A program made the translations under genes and the position numbers. A stretch of DNA of 64,000 bases from Anaeramoeba flamelloides (taxonomy: Eukaryota; Metamonada; Anaeramoebidae). Below are positions 1 through 11,113 of the stretch, piece by piece. Location of the stretch: NCBI GenBank assembly GCA_027625915.1, contig JANTQA010000047.1, positions 1-64,000 of the forward strand, written 5' to 3'. Position 1 is the stretch's first letter. Each line of letters opens with the position of its first letter. Under the pieces are notes generated by a model. It searched no databases, was not told the origin of the DNA, and saw only the letters and a list, made by a program, of their open reading frames with translations.

Positions 1-980
1 ATCACAATAAAAATATTTCATTAAACAACAGAAAAAATTTTTTTAATTACTGACTGGGAAAATGCTTGATCAGTAATTTTTTTTTCTTCATTTGATTTTC
101 CTTCAACTTATAAAACAGGTAATTAGTATTTATTTATATTTTTCATACATCTCCAACTTTAAAACTAATTTTTGCTTTCAATTTAGCTAGCATAATTTCT
201 ACTCATTTACTGCTTTTAATATGTACCACATGATTAGTTCATCATCAAAAATCATTTCATTTTTATTATTTAGCTTTTTAAAGGTATTTTCAAACTATTC
301 GCTTTATTCTGTTGTTTGTCCAAAATAACTACTTTCACATATTTTTAAAAAATCTTGGTTTTAACTGATGGAAAAAAATTAAATGCATGTACAAACATAA
401 GGTGATAACCCTTCAAGCTTATTATTTTTTTTTTTAAGAATAATAATAATATTTCTTTATTACGTTTCCTCATTTTATTCCATAAGACAGCTTATTCATT
501 TTTAATAATAACAATAAGGGAAATGACGAATCAACAAAACTTAATTATTAAGTGCCTTTCACTAGTACAGAAGGGTTTAAATTACGTATCTTATAAGCAT
601 TTGATTTTTAATCAAATTATATATTTAATATTTTTTTTACTTTTTATTTTTTTTGATGATCATAAATTTTTTTTTAAAAGGTATTTCATTTCATCAAATA
701 AGTTTATGACAATTTTTTTTTGATATAATTTTTTTTTCGTAACAAAATAAAATAAATGGTGTACTAAATATAATTTCTATTATTTTAATATATTTTAATA
801 TTACTTTTATTGATTTTTTGTTTCAATAAAGAGTGATTTTGATATATACTTAGAGAAAAATAAAAAACAATCTTTATTATATGCAGTCATTGCGCATGAA
901 TTTCACTGTTTTTTTTTTTTTAGAATTCCTGTTTCAAAATTTTCTACTAATATATAATATTATATATATATTATATGCTA
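1..980. other. AT-rich stretch without a gene
   Basis: Only short chance open frames are present, and none shows a recognisable domain. The stretch is shared with the right arm (44570-45510) in reverse. Confidence 0.6.
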
Positions 981-984
981 TATA

Positions 985-1067
985 TCCCAGGGAAACGAAT
1001 TTTACGACGTCGTTTTCACGCGTGCGCCAACGCGTTCATGACATCAACAAAATCTTCCATACCTGTG

Positions 1068-1068
<1 letters not shown>
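985..1068. promoter_or_regulatory. GC-rich island with ACGCGT palindromes (left arm)
   Basis: A GC-rich patch of about 60 bp sits in otherwise AT-rich DNA between two TA-rich tracts. It carries two perfect ACGCGT hexamers (about 1018 and 1030) plus a related GACGTCG just upstream. ACGCGT is the MCB cell-cycle element in yeast; a comparable role here is only a guess. Confidence 0.4.

Positions 1069-1094
<26 letters not shown>
1068..1094. repeat. (TA)n microsatellite
   Basis: Pure TA run next to the ACGCGT island; its arm counterpart is at 44417-44440. Confidence 0.95.
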
Positions 1095-1099
<5 letters not shown>

Positions 1100-1489
1100 A
1101 TATAATCAACCTAGTTTTTCGTTTTAAATCGTAAATACACTCTTAAAAAAACTGAAAAGATAATAAAATAATTAATTAAAAAAAGAAAATAACATAAAAT
1201 ATTTTGTTTTTTATTTAAGAAAACAATAATTCAAGAAAAAAAAACTAATTTTAAATCCCAAAATGAAAAAAATATAAATTTAAAAAAATAAAACTCTAAT
1301 TCATAATTTGGGGAATAACAAAATTTTTTATTTAAAGGTACTCCTATTTTTCTGTTTTATTTTTGATAATTTGAAGAAAAAATTCAAGATCTTTCTGACT
1401 CATTTTTCTCAAACATTATAGAATGTCTTTCTCTTCTGAAAATTCATATCTATTTGATTGGAAAAAAAATTATTAAAAAAGTAAATTCA

Positions 1490-1602
1490 AAAATATGTTC
1501 CAATATGAGTCCAATCAATTTCATTTTAGAAAAGGCTTCAATGAAACTCAATACCATTTTACAGAATTCAAAGGGTATTGGACTCATATTGAAACATATT
1601 TT
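1490..1602. repeat. Small foldback repeat (left arm)
   Basis: About 25 bp at 1490-1516 pair with 1576-1602 (core CAATATGAGTCCAAT and its complement). The interior contains further dyads (AATACC with GGTATT). This explains the mirror-image open frames on both strands here; it is not a gene. A copy lies in the right arm at about 43920-44035. Confidence 0.85.
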
Positions 1603-1659
1603 TAAAATTGATTCAAAAAACAAATTTTCAAAATAAATACGTATTAATTTTCTCAATAG

Positions 1660-2380
1660 AACACCTTTTAATACTTTACAGAAAATTGAAATTTAAGGAG
1701 GATACTTTTTTTTTCGAATTTGAAAAAATCAAACTTAATAAAATTCAGTCCCTTAAAGAAAAAATCTTGTTAAATTTATTATTTATCGAAAAATTAAATT
1801 AGAAGCTCTTACTTGATGAAATGTTAACAATTCTTTCTCATATACATATCTCAATAATCAAAAATTAAATAATTACAAATCAAAATAACAAATGGGTGTG
1901 CATATAATTTTGGATGCATAACAAATAAAAAAAAAAGTGTTAGAAAAATGTTAATTTTCAAGTGATGTAAGATCAATCATTCACAACTTTAACAGGATCA
2001 TCTACTTTCATTTGGTTTGTTGATTTAAAAGAACTCAAGAGCAACATTATCTCAACTATACAAAAAAAACTTTATTGATCAAATAATAATAAGGCTATAT
2101 TTGGAAAAATTAAATGAAACAAAAAACAAAAAAATATTTTAATTCATTTCGAAAAATCAAATATTGTTTCCTAATTGATTCAAAGTTTTTTATTATGTTT
2201 CTTTTAACTGTTTTAACTGTGTACCCAATTATGAATTTTAGTTTAGATATATGAAAAAAAGAAAGCTTAAAATCTGAAAAGAGATTATAACCATTTTCTT
2301 ATCTTATCAATCTGTTTTTTATAATATATATGTAGATATATATATATATATATAAATTATATTGCAAAATTTACCTAACT
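1660..2380. other. AT-rich stretch without a gene
   Basis: No domain was seen on either strand. A short TA/ATATAT tract lies near 2328-2354, just before the double hairpin. Confidence 0.55.
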
Positions 2381-2423
2381 CATTTCTACGTTAGTAGAAA
2401 TGATAGGCCATCATTAGATGGCC
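2381..2423. repeat. Double hairpin, module A
   Basis: Two adjacent perfect stems. CATTTCTAC-gtta-GTAGAAATG is a 9-bp stem with a 4-base loop. After a 3-base spacer comes GGCCATC-atta-GATGGCC, a 7-bp stem with a 4-base loop. The same pair occurs at five other places in the window. On the minus strand it lies downstream of the module A gene relic. Confidence 0.92.
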
Positions 2424-2439
2424 TGAGATAACAAAATTC

Positions 2440-2660
2440 AACCATCTCTAAAATAATATTTATACTGTTTTATTTTTTTTTTTACACTTTTTCCTCACAA
2501 AAATAAATCCTCAAACCCAAACATTATAACAACAAAAACCCTCCCAAAACACCCTTTTCTATCTCCAACAATCTCTATAATGAACATTTACATTTTTTAT
2601 AAAAACAATATTCAAAAAATATACTACAAAATCTCCTCATACCAATGAATTCCTTTTGAT
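2440..2660 (-). other. Strand-asymmetric A/C-rich tract (G/T-rich on the minus strand)
   Basis: Directly inside the double hairpin the plus strand is strongly A/C-biased. Read in the gene's direction, a G/T-rich tract lies between gene and hairpin, as also seen in modules B, C and D and beside the 19.6-kb hairpin. Confidence 0.6.
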
Positions 2661-2839
2661 ATTTAATTTGTTTTCTCAATGATTTTTAATCTCGAATTTT
2701 TTGATCTTTAATTTATATTTTATTCTCAATTTGGAAATTAAATTTGATACTTTAATTTGTTTTACTTTTTACTTTTCATTATTCCTTCCGATATTTCAAA
2801 ACTAATTTTTTCAAATTAACTTATTCTTTTTCTTCGTTT

Positions 2840-3313
2840 TCATCTTTAGAATTATTTTTCTTCTTTCCTCTATCCTCAAATTTTCAATTCTCAAACATCA
2901 GATTCATCGTAAAAAATCATAAAGTTCTTCCAGATCTTTATCTTCTTTCAATTCTTTAATCATTTATTTTCCATATGAAACCTCGTTTCTTTTACGCTTT
3001 CATTTTTTTTCATGCAAATCTCTTGTAGTACGTTTTTGCTTGCATTCCAGTTTGTTACTGGATCATTTCCTTAATTTCCTTTTCAAGCTTGGTTCTTCTT
3101 TGTTCCATTTGTTTGCGTTTCTGGATCAATTCATATTTTTATTCTTTCGCTTCTGTGATTTCTTTGATTTCTGTGATTTCTGTGATTTCTGTGATTCTAT
3201 CATTTCTTCTTACATTTTATGTGATTTCTGTGATTTAACTGATTTAACTGATTTTTTGGATTCTGTGATTTATTTTGTTTTTTGATTTATTTGATTTCTT
3301 TGATTCGATCCAT
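2840..3313 (-). pseudogene. Module A: remnant of a Crinkler/RHS-type gene (N-terminal part)
   Basis: The start ATG is at 3311-3313 and encodes MDRIKE, the same start seen in modules B, C and D. It is followed by the repeat encoding Ile-Thr-Glu/Ser-Gln-Lys stretches (TTTCTGTGA on the plus strand, 3170-3240) and a charged, coiled-coil-like region (about 3030-3110). No P-loop or nuclease motif remains between this region and the double hairpin, so only the N-terminal part is left. The copy is broken. Family membership rests on comparison with modules C and E; related genes are known as effectors that travel with transposons. Confidence 0.6.
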
Positions 3314-3319
3314 ACTTAA

Positions 3320-4996
3320 ATAATTTCATTTTTTTTGAAAAAAATAAAAAGGCTTTATTATTGAAAAACAAATAATAAAAAACAAAATAATTTTGCAACA
3401 CAGGAATTTCAGAAATCACAGAAATCATTTTTTAGTGTTTTTTTTTTTTAAATCAAGAGAATTTCAGAAATTGAAACAAATAATATGTCAGAACAAATAA
3501 AACAAATTGATAGTGAATAATTTCATGAGATTATGTTTCAAATTAAGCCGAAATTAAATTTATTCATTTATTTTAGAAATATATCCCAATACCAAACACA
3601 TTTTTCCAACCACTTGATTTGATTTGATCAACAAAAAAAGGGAAATCAAATACTTGTCTATTGTGTTTTATTCAACAACCCAAATCAGAAAGCACTTTAA
3701 TCAAAAACTGGTCTTTTTCTTTGAGTTCAACATTATTTTTAGACCTTAGTTAGATTTCCTTCAGAAAATAGTTTTCAAGAATTTAAGAGATATTCGAAAT
3801 TTTCTCGTTATTCAATCTATTACCAAAAGTAAAAAACACAAAAATTAAATTGGTTTGTCAAATCAGAGAAATCACAGAAATCACAGAAAGACTATGACCT
3901 TTATAATAGATTAGAGAAAAGAGGATCCAAATTATTAAAATATCAGTATATTTTATATTTTTAAAGTATCAAGTACTAAGATTAATAACATTGATAAAGA
4001 TCCTAAATACCAAAATTTCAAAATTGAATTCCAAAAATACCAATCTAGGTTTATAAAAAAAAGTATATTTTCTTTTTTGATCATGAGATATTTGATCGAT
4101 TGCTTTTTAAGATCTTGAAAATATTTTTGAGTTTTTTTATATATTTGATACTCTAACAAAGATATTTTGAAATCCAATACTTGCTTTGGATTTTATAATA
4201 TTACTTTTAATAAATTGATTTTTTATTTTCTTATTTTTTTGAAAATTTCAAAGTATTTTTTGAGAATGGGTATTGTGTGTTTTAATGAAAAAAATTTCTT
4301 ATAAAAAGTTATTGTGTTGAAAAAATAGAAAAAGTTAAATATAAAAATCGTTAACCTTTCAATGTTTTATTCAGGTTAATACCAAATATTGTATAAGTAA
4401 TTAACCTAAAAAAATTCAAACATTTACTGAACATTATTACAGTTTTTTTTTTAATCAAGTGTTTGATCTGTGTTATCAAAATTATTAAAAGGAGAAATTT
4501 TTTACTCAACATTTTGGAATTGATGATATCAATTACTTCTACATTGGAAAGTGTTATTTTTGTTTTTTTTAACCAAGTTTTTTATTCTTTGTTTTGTGAT
4601 GTTATTTTCCATTAAACAATTTTTTTGATTGAGGTTTTTTATTCAGTTAATTTAACAAGTATTTGATATTTTTCTCAATTGAACAATTTTTTGTTATTTT
4701 TTGGATTTTTTTATAAATTGAAATTTGGTAAACTAAAGAAAAAAAAAATAAAATGATTAATTTTTAAATTAAAATTTCATATTTTAAAAGGTATGAAAAA
4801 TAATTTATTTTAATAAATTTCAACTTTTACTGTTTAAATTAAAAAAAAACACAAATCAAATCAAATTAAATTTTTTTTTTTTTTTTATTCATAATACAAC
4901 AAACTTTATAAAAATGTTAAAAAAAAAAATGATATTTTAAGAAAACTTGTTGAATAATCATTAAATAGTTCAATTACTTATTTTTTTAAAAAAAAA
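3320..4996 (-). other. Module A leader region
   Basis: AT-rich sequence between the gene start and the GC island, collinear with 40480-42160 (module B) and in part with 47030-49260 (module C) and 55200-56040 (module D). It contains ATCACAGAA-type repeats (3405-3430, 3865-3890) that complement the repeat inside the gene start. No gene was recognised. Confidence 0.6.
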
Positions 4997-4997
4997 G

Positions 4998-5052
4998 GGA
5001 ATAAGCCCCCCTCCGGTAGGGTAAGGGGGTGTAGGAAATACAGCACCTTTCC
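4998..5052. repeat. GC island with C-run/G-run hairpin, module A
   Basis: A run of six C followed about 20 bases later by five G (AAGCCCCCC ... AAGGGGGTGTAGG), then a shared tail reading TACAGCACC. Equivalent islands are at 40421-40472, 46975-47030 and 18832-18888. It lies 1.7 kb upstream of the module gene start, in the gene's direction. Confidence 0.85.
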
Positions 5053-5249
5053 AAAGCATAAATAAATTATAAAAATTATTTTTGAATAGTATACTTTGGT
5101 AAGTAAGTAAATTCAGACAGCATTTCTAGCAATAAAAAAAAAAATGATCATTTTTTTCAATGATTTATTCTATTTCATTTTTTGTTTTTTTTCTTTTTTG
5201 GCTCAATTTTCAACTTTCTTATTGACTATTTTTACACTCTTTTTTAATC

Positions 5250-5271
5250 TATATATATATATATATATATA
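5250..5271. repeat. (TA)n microsatellite
   Basis: Pure TA run; the right-arm counterpart at 40184-40220 is longer. Confidence 0.95.
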
Positions 5272-5320
5272 AAGATTGAATTTGAATGAAATTTTTTAAG
5301 ACTTACATTCATCCATATAT

Positions 5321-5514
5321 AAACAACATGAAATTCGATTAGAAATATTTTGATTTATAATATATTAAAATTCCAAACTTTTTGAACACTACTCTGTAAA
5401 TGATAAGTGTTTTGTTAACTAATATTCAGATAGTGTCACTATCTTTGGAAATTTTATAGTAAAGTTAGTGAAAATTTTGGAAAATTTTTGAAACATGTAT
5501 GTCTATAGATATAT
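5321..5514 (+). repeat. Direct repeat R1 upstream of the LINE
   Basis: About 195 bp starting AAACAACATG, with core AATTCCAAACTTTTTGAAC and ending GAAACATGTATGTCTATAG. A related copy follows the LINE (7303-7494, about 75% similar by eye). Other copies are at 9570-9760, 39941-40136, 37630-38020 (split by a MITE) and 52862-53060. Confidence 0.8.
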
Positions 5515-7253
5515 AAACAACTCTAAAATTCAATCCAAAAAATTAAAAACACTATTAAAAAACAAAAAAATAAATCAGTTAAAGGATTTCAAAAAAATTG
5601 AAAACTTAAAATATATCTTTGATGAAGATTCAAATGAAAATATAAACTATAAAAATTATCTTGTTACAATTCAGAAAATATTTAATAATTGGTTGCTTAA
5701 TCCTAATAATAATAATATCGAATATTATAAAAAAATGATCAATTTTATTTATACATAAAAAAGGAAATGAAGGGGTAGCTTTAAATTATAGACCAATTTC
5801 TAGAAATCAAAGCTTACCAAGATTATTTCTAAAATTACTATACAAGCTAATTGAACCATGTTGGGAATTTATTCACAAATTCAATTTGGTTTTCGGAAAA
5901 AATATGATATTCGAATTGCGGTATTAAATTTCTTAAATACTTATAATAAAATCAAATCTAATAATGAAAATGGAAATGATAAAACATATATTATAATGAT
6001 TGATATAGCAAAATGTTTTGACTCAATCAATTATAAAATAATAAGAAAAACAATAAAAAAATTTATATTAAATTAAAATTATTCAAAATTTTTTATTAAA
6101 ATATTATCAAGGAAAAGGATTTGGTATATTTCAAGGAGATCCATTGTCGCCTATTTTATTTGCTCTAATTTCTCATTTTCTTTTATTGAAAATCATACCA
6201 TTAACAAATCATTGTCAAATGTTTGCAGATGATTTAATCTCAATTATAAAAGGAAATAAAAATTATTTAAATCTAAAATTAAATTCAATATATGAAATTA
6301 TTATTCAATTTGGGTTAAAACCTAATAAAGATAAAACAGTTGTATCAAAAGATTTAAAAAAAATTAAATATTTAGGTCTTTATTTAGATAAAATTTCGCA
6401 TATAGTCTATAATTTAAAAAAATCTAAAGAAACTTATAATAGCTGTAAACAATTATTCAACTAAATTCTCTTTACAATAACTTAAAAATAAGATTATTTA
6501 AATCTTTTATATTAAGTCAATTAACATATGGATTAGAAATATTTAATTATGAAATAAAAACTTTAAATTAATTAAATTCTTGGATTAATTCATGTATTAC
6601 CGAAATATGTAAAATAAACAGAAACACACCAATTCTAATTTATAAAACAGAATGTAAAATTGAAAATCTGGTAATTTCGGTTAATAAAAAAAAATTCAAA
6701 TTCAAAAAAAAAAATTAAAAAATTTATCTCTCCCTTATTTGGAAAAATTAATAAAATTTAAACAAAGAATAAACAATAAAATCAATTGGAATTCAAAAGA
6801 TTTAATCGAACTAAAAAAGAAATATACAAATATACATATAATGAATTATTGAATTCAAAGAGCTGAAAAGTGCAGAAATATTTCAATATAATAAAATACC
6901 AAAACTCTTTATTTAAAACCCAAAGATATTTATGTTATCCGTCAAGCTCAACAATCCTAAAATTCAGAACATTTACTAACTGCTTAAACAGATACTATTA
7001 TGTAATAAATAAAAATTCAACGAAATATTGTCCCTTATGTTTAAAGTATGAACATAAGGAAATAATAGAAGATATTAATCATTTTTTATGGGTATGTCCT
7101 TCTTATGAAAAAAATAGATTAATTTTTCTTAAAAAATTAAAAGAAATAAATCTTAATGAATTGATTTTAAACTGTAATAGTTTGAAATTATTTTCATTAA
7201 TTAATAATCGTGAAATCTATGATTTGACTCTTAAATTTCTGAAAGGGGATTGA
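5495..7253 (+). pseudogene. LINE (non-LTR) reverse transcriptase, broken, left-arm copy
   Basis: RT landmarks occur in order on the plus strand: NYRPIS near 5785, motif A with IDIAKCFD near 6000-6020, FQGDPLSPILF at 6129-6161, and the catalytic FADD at 6222-6233. The C-terminal part has a zinc-knuckle pattern C-x2-C-x13-H-x4-C at about 7029-7098, as in many LINE C-termini. Several frame changes and stops separate these parts, so it cannot make a full protein. No AP-endonuclease domain is visible upstream; only about 87 Lys/Asn-rich residues precede the RT, so the element is 5' truncated or of an endonuclease-less type. Direct repeats R1 and R2 flank it, which is unusual for a LINE. A near-identical inverted copy is at 37945-39940. 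Confidence 0.88.
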
Positions 7254-7302
7254 AGTCTAAGGGCAACTAGAGTGTAATTTACACTTCTTCAACAATAAAA
7301 AA

Positions 7303-7494
7303 AAACAACTTGAAAATTTTGAAAAATATTTTGAATTCTGTCAAATTGAAAATTCCAAACTTTTTGAACTCTGCTTGATAAATGATTAAGGTTTTATAAG
7401 TTAATGTTTAGATATTGTTAATATCTTTGTGAATTTTTATACCAAAATTGTGAAAATCTGAGGAAAAATTTTTGAAACATCCAACTTGTCTATA
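7303..7494 (+). repeat. Direct repeat R2 downstream of the LINE
   Basis: Same family as R1, beginning AAACAACTTG right after the LINE's zinc-knuckle region and ending GTCTATA. The 21.9-kb block begins directly at its end. In the other arm this repeat carries a MITE at the position matching TA 7440-7441, which is empty here. Confidence 0.8.
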
Positions 7495-7510
7495 TATATA
7501 TATATATATA

Positions 7511-8044
7511 AACTAAAATTCAAAATTTTTCACACAGATAAAACGTTCCAAACAATCGTAATAATACAATTTCATTCAAATTTGAGAAAATTTTGATTTT
7601 TGTAAGTTATGAAAATCATTTTTTCATCTTTTAGTTTTTGTTTACATTTCATTGTTTGAATTACGTAATTTTTTTCGTTGGATCAAAAATTTTTTTCAAC
7701 CATCGATATTATGTTAAAGTCGAATTGTATAAATGGAAGAACTCAAATAAAATTAGTTGGTAGTATCTAAACATTTGATCGATCAATATTCCTAATAGAA
7801 TTTCAACAAATTTACTAATGTATTTTTTTGTTTTGCTCTCTCCAAAATTTTTAACACACCCATGATTTATTAGTATTGATAATTATTTATTTATTGTTTT
7901 GTGAGTATTGTAATTTATAAACAAGTGTTAACATTTCAATTAGTGAATGGTTCTAATTTGGTATTTCTTCTTTAATACATTAAATAAGTTTTTTTTTTTC
8001 ACAAATCGAATTTTAGTGTGTTAAAAATTTTGAATTGGGGTTTA
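7511..8044 (+). repeat. 534-bp inverted-repeat element, left copy
   Basis: Begins AACTAAAATTCAAAATTTTT and ends with near-complementary sequence, so the unit itself has short terminal inverted repeats. It is repeated in reverse at 9794-10332, forming a composite foldback of about 2.8 kb. The interior near 7838-7875 again holds an AAAATTTTTAACACAC motif. Confidence 0.8.
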
Positions 8045-9793
8045 TATCCCTTAGCACCCCAAATAACCTAAAAACATTTCCAACAAAAATTTCAATTTGA
8101 AATGTTATCAAAGGATAATAAGATATAGAATTAATAAACAATTATCTTAGAAAGAAAATTTTATAATTAAAAATTGTATAGTTACTTAAAATAAAAAAAT
8201 AACTTGAAAAAAAATTTTCATCATTTGATATTTTTTTTTTGGTTATTGTGATTTTATTATTTTTTACAAATTTTGTCAAAATAATTTTTTTTTTTTTTGA
8301 AAAGTTTGTCTACACATCAAAAACCTCTTATTTTTAACATTTAAAACACATCATACTTTACTGGAAATTTTTTTGGGGCCCTTTGCACCCCAAAATTGCC
8401 TAAAATGCTTGATTAAATAATTTATTCATTATAAAAGTTATTATAACATCACATAGAAAATTTGTTTTATCTATTGATTACGATTCAATATCAATATCAA
8501 TATCTATATTAGATTCTAAATAATTTAAAAATAAAAAAAAATATAAATTAAATTAGAAAAAAAAATCAAATTTTTTTTCATTGCAAAATTTTATAATTTT
8601 TTCAACAAGATTTTTTTTCAATTTTAAATGATTTGGCTAATACTTCGAGTCAGATTAACAATTGTTTTTTTTTTTTTATTTTTTTACAATTTTTTAATTT
8701 TTGACTTTTTAAAATCTAGACATAAAATAAACAATATTGTTGAATTAGAGACCATATATCATAACTTATTTAACAAGATCTGTATTAATTTATTAAGGAA
8801 AAATCCAAATATCGCCAATATATTATTCAAATTTTTACTAATAACAAAACGCAATAAAAAATTTGGTTTCGGAGATTATTTTATTATATTGGAATAATAT
8901 TTAAGAGTTATTTTTTATTTTATTTTAAATCTAGGTATAAATATTTTATCGATTAAAAGTAATTTAGATTTGTTTTATTCCAATTTAATAAATTGAAATT
9001 ATTTTACAATTTTTTTTTTTTTTTTTTTGATTTTCAAGTAATTTCTATTACTTAAATAAAAGTTTTAGAAAATTAATCATATTAAAAATTTAATTTTGGC
9101 CTAAAGAAATCAATTTCATTTTTCTCTTAATTGGATATTTATTGAAATTTTTTCTTAAAAAAAAAAAATTAAATTTCAAAGTAATTTATTTTTTTATTTA
9201 TTTTTTTTATCATAAAATTAGCAAAATTTTTTGGTGGTTATTATTAATAAATCAATTTATTGAGTTTTGAATTACTATTAATGTAATAAAATTTCTGATT
9301 TAAAATAATAAAATAAAAATAAAAATCTTTAAAAAAATGTAAAAATGAATAATTATTATTTTTTTTTCAATTTTAAAAAAAAATCAATAACTTAACTACT
9401 TTATATTTTAACTATTTTGACTTTTTATTATAATTCAAATCTGGGTTAAAGACAAATAAGAAAATTAATATATTAGTAGATCAATATCATTTTAAATCTA
9501 ATTTAAAAAACTTGATGAAATTTAGGCAAATCTGGGGTGCTAAGGGATATATATATCTATATATATGAAAAATTGTCATCTTTTTTTGAGAAATATTTTT
9601 ATTAATTTCAAAATTGAAAATTTCAAACTTTTTAAACTCTACCTTGCAAATAGATTAATGTTTTAATAAGTTAAAGTCAAGACAATGTTATTATCTTTGG
9701 ATTGGGTTTTTGAATTTTTATCAAAAATACCCGAAAATCTGAAAAATGTATAAATTGATGTAGGTGTGATTTTATAGTATTGGAGGGTTTTTA
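8045..9793. other. Interior of the 2.8-kb foldback
   Basis: AT-rich. It is bordered by a second, shorter inverted pair: CCCTTAGCACCCCA at about 8047 and its complement at about 9533-9553; a related copy lies at 8378. An open frame of 89 codons at 8628-8897 has no recognisable domain and is probably chance. An R-family repeat lies at 9570-9760. No transposase was seen. Confidence 0.55.
9570..9760 (+). repeat. Solo R-family repeat
   Basis: Diverged relative of the LINE-flanking repeats, with core TTTCAAACTTTTTAAACTCT at about 9621, TTAATGTTTTAATAAGTTAA and a matching end. No LINE is attached. Confidence 0.65.
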
Positions 9794-10332
9794 AACTAAA
9801 CCCCAATTCAAAATTTTTAACACACTAAAATTCGATTTGTGAAAAAAAAAAACTTATTTAATCAATTCAAGAAGAAATACCAAATTAGAACCATTCACTA
9901 ATTGAAATGTTAACACTTTTTTATAAATTACAATACTCACAAAACAATAAATAAATAATTATCAATACTAATAAATCATGGGTGTGTTAAAAATTTTGGA
10001 GAGAGCAAAACAAAAAAATACATTAGTAAATTTGTTGAAATTCTATTAGGATTATTGATCGATCAAAGGTTAGATACTACCAAACTAATTTTATTTGAGT
10101 TCTTCTATTTGGAACAACTTGGCTTTAACCTAATATCAATGGTTGAAAAAAATTTTTGATCGAACAAAGCAAATTAAGTAATTCAAACAATGAAATGAAA
10201 ACAAAAACAAAAAAGATGAAAAAATGTTTTTCATATTTTACAAAAATCAAAATTATCTCAATTTCAATGAAATTGTATTTTAGTGATTGTTTGTAACGTT
10301 TTAGCTGTGTCGAAAATTTTGAATTTTAGTTT
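9794..10332 (-). repeat. Inverted partner of the 534-bp element
   Basis: Reverse complement of 7511-8044 over its full length, with about 90% or higher agreement by eye, ending AATTTTGAATTTTAGTTT. Confidence 0.8.
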
Positions 10333-11113
10333 AGTTGGTAGGTTAAAGGTAAGTTTAGAGTGATGTTAAATAGGCTATATTAAATAAAAAGTTAAAAAAC
10401 TAATTTTCGAAAGAATCGAACCTCGGCCTTGTGTTTTTAGTAATGTTGAATATTAATTAATATTAAATTTTTCAACACTTTTCGACATAAAAACATTCTA
10501 GACTTATTTGGAACACTAAAATTAAAAAATATTTGTTAATATATTTTTTTAAACTCCTATGATGAAATATAATACTAAATTACATTTACAGAGCAATTTT
10601 GAAAATTTTCGAGTATTTTCGATTATCGGGTATTTTCGAAATTTTTTCATAGATCCTCTTATATGACTTTGCTTAATAAGTGAATGATTCCCCAAACTCT
10701 TTTACACATCAACCACAGCACTATCTTAAACTTTTTCGAGATCTAATCACTTTCTTATCTGTAGTTATCTTAAAATTATTTACTTCAAATTTCACAAATA
10801 AAAAGTTTGTGTTTTAAAAAAAAAATAAATAGGAGAAGTATTGCTTTATTTTTTTAAAAAGATCATCAGATATTTAGTTTTAAAAAAAAATCAATAACCC
10901 TTGTTATTATTATTATTGTTGTTGTTATTGTTGTTGTTGTTATTTTTATTATTATTGTTATTATTATTATTGTTGCTGTTTTTTTTTTTTTTTTTTTTTT
11001 TTGGAGTAGTATTACTATTTTTAAATTATAAATCATGATGCCATCTCCTTGATATAATAGTTTTTTGAATCAAAAATTTGAGAAAATTAATGTCAAAGAT
11101 TACCCCTTCATAA
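10333..11113. other. AT-rich stretch without a gene
   Basis: Contains a lone tRNA B-box-like site on the minus strand near 10410 (GGTTCGATTC), GTT/ATT trinucleotide runs (10900-10980) and a T run. A stretch at 11035-11090 is repeated at 14087-14135. Confidence 0.5.
11035..11090 (+). repeat. Short direct repeat, copy 1 (upstream of the RGS gene)
   Basis: About 50 bp with core CTTGATATAATAGTTTTTT and GAATCAAAAATTTGAGAA. The second copy is at 14087-14135, 3 kb away, next to the end of gene E. Confidence 0.75.

Larger units (their letters stand above)
1..7494. repeat. Left arm (outer part) of a giant inverted duplication
   Basis: This segment reads as the reverse complement of about 37630-45510, collinear throughout: the AT-rich leader, the ACGCGT cluster, a small foldback, module A, and the LINE with its flanking repeats. 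Identity by eye is high, above 90% over most of it and higher in the LINE. The match still holds at base 1, so the arm continues beyond the window. Differences between arms are point changes, indels and MITE insertions. Confidence 0.93.

Noticed and set aside
1454-1656. Overlapping open frames on both strands at 1450-1656 as small genes
   Set aside because: They mirror each other because the DNA is a foldback repeat.
2381-2423. Bacterial-type rho-independent terminator or riboswitch
   Set aside because: The setting is eukaryotic and no fixed T run follows the stems; a repeat-linked structure is the safer description.
5495-7253. Retrovirus-like or Penelope-like element, because of the flanking direct repeats
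   Set aside because: RT motifs (FQGDPLSP, FADD) and the C-terminal zinc knuckle are those of a LINE; no protease, integrase or GIY-YIG domain is visible.
8628-8897. An 89-codon open frame as a transposase of the 2.8-kb foldback
   Set aside because: Composition matches the AT-rich background, and no catalytic or DNA-binding pattern is visible.
10405-10425. Another tRNA, from a GGTTCGATTC site on the minus strand
   Set aside because: No A box or D arm lies upstream at a suitable distance; a single B-box-like site is not enough.
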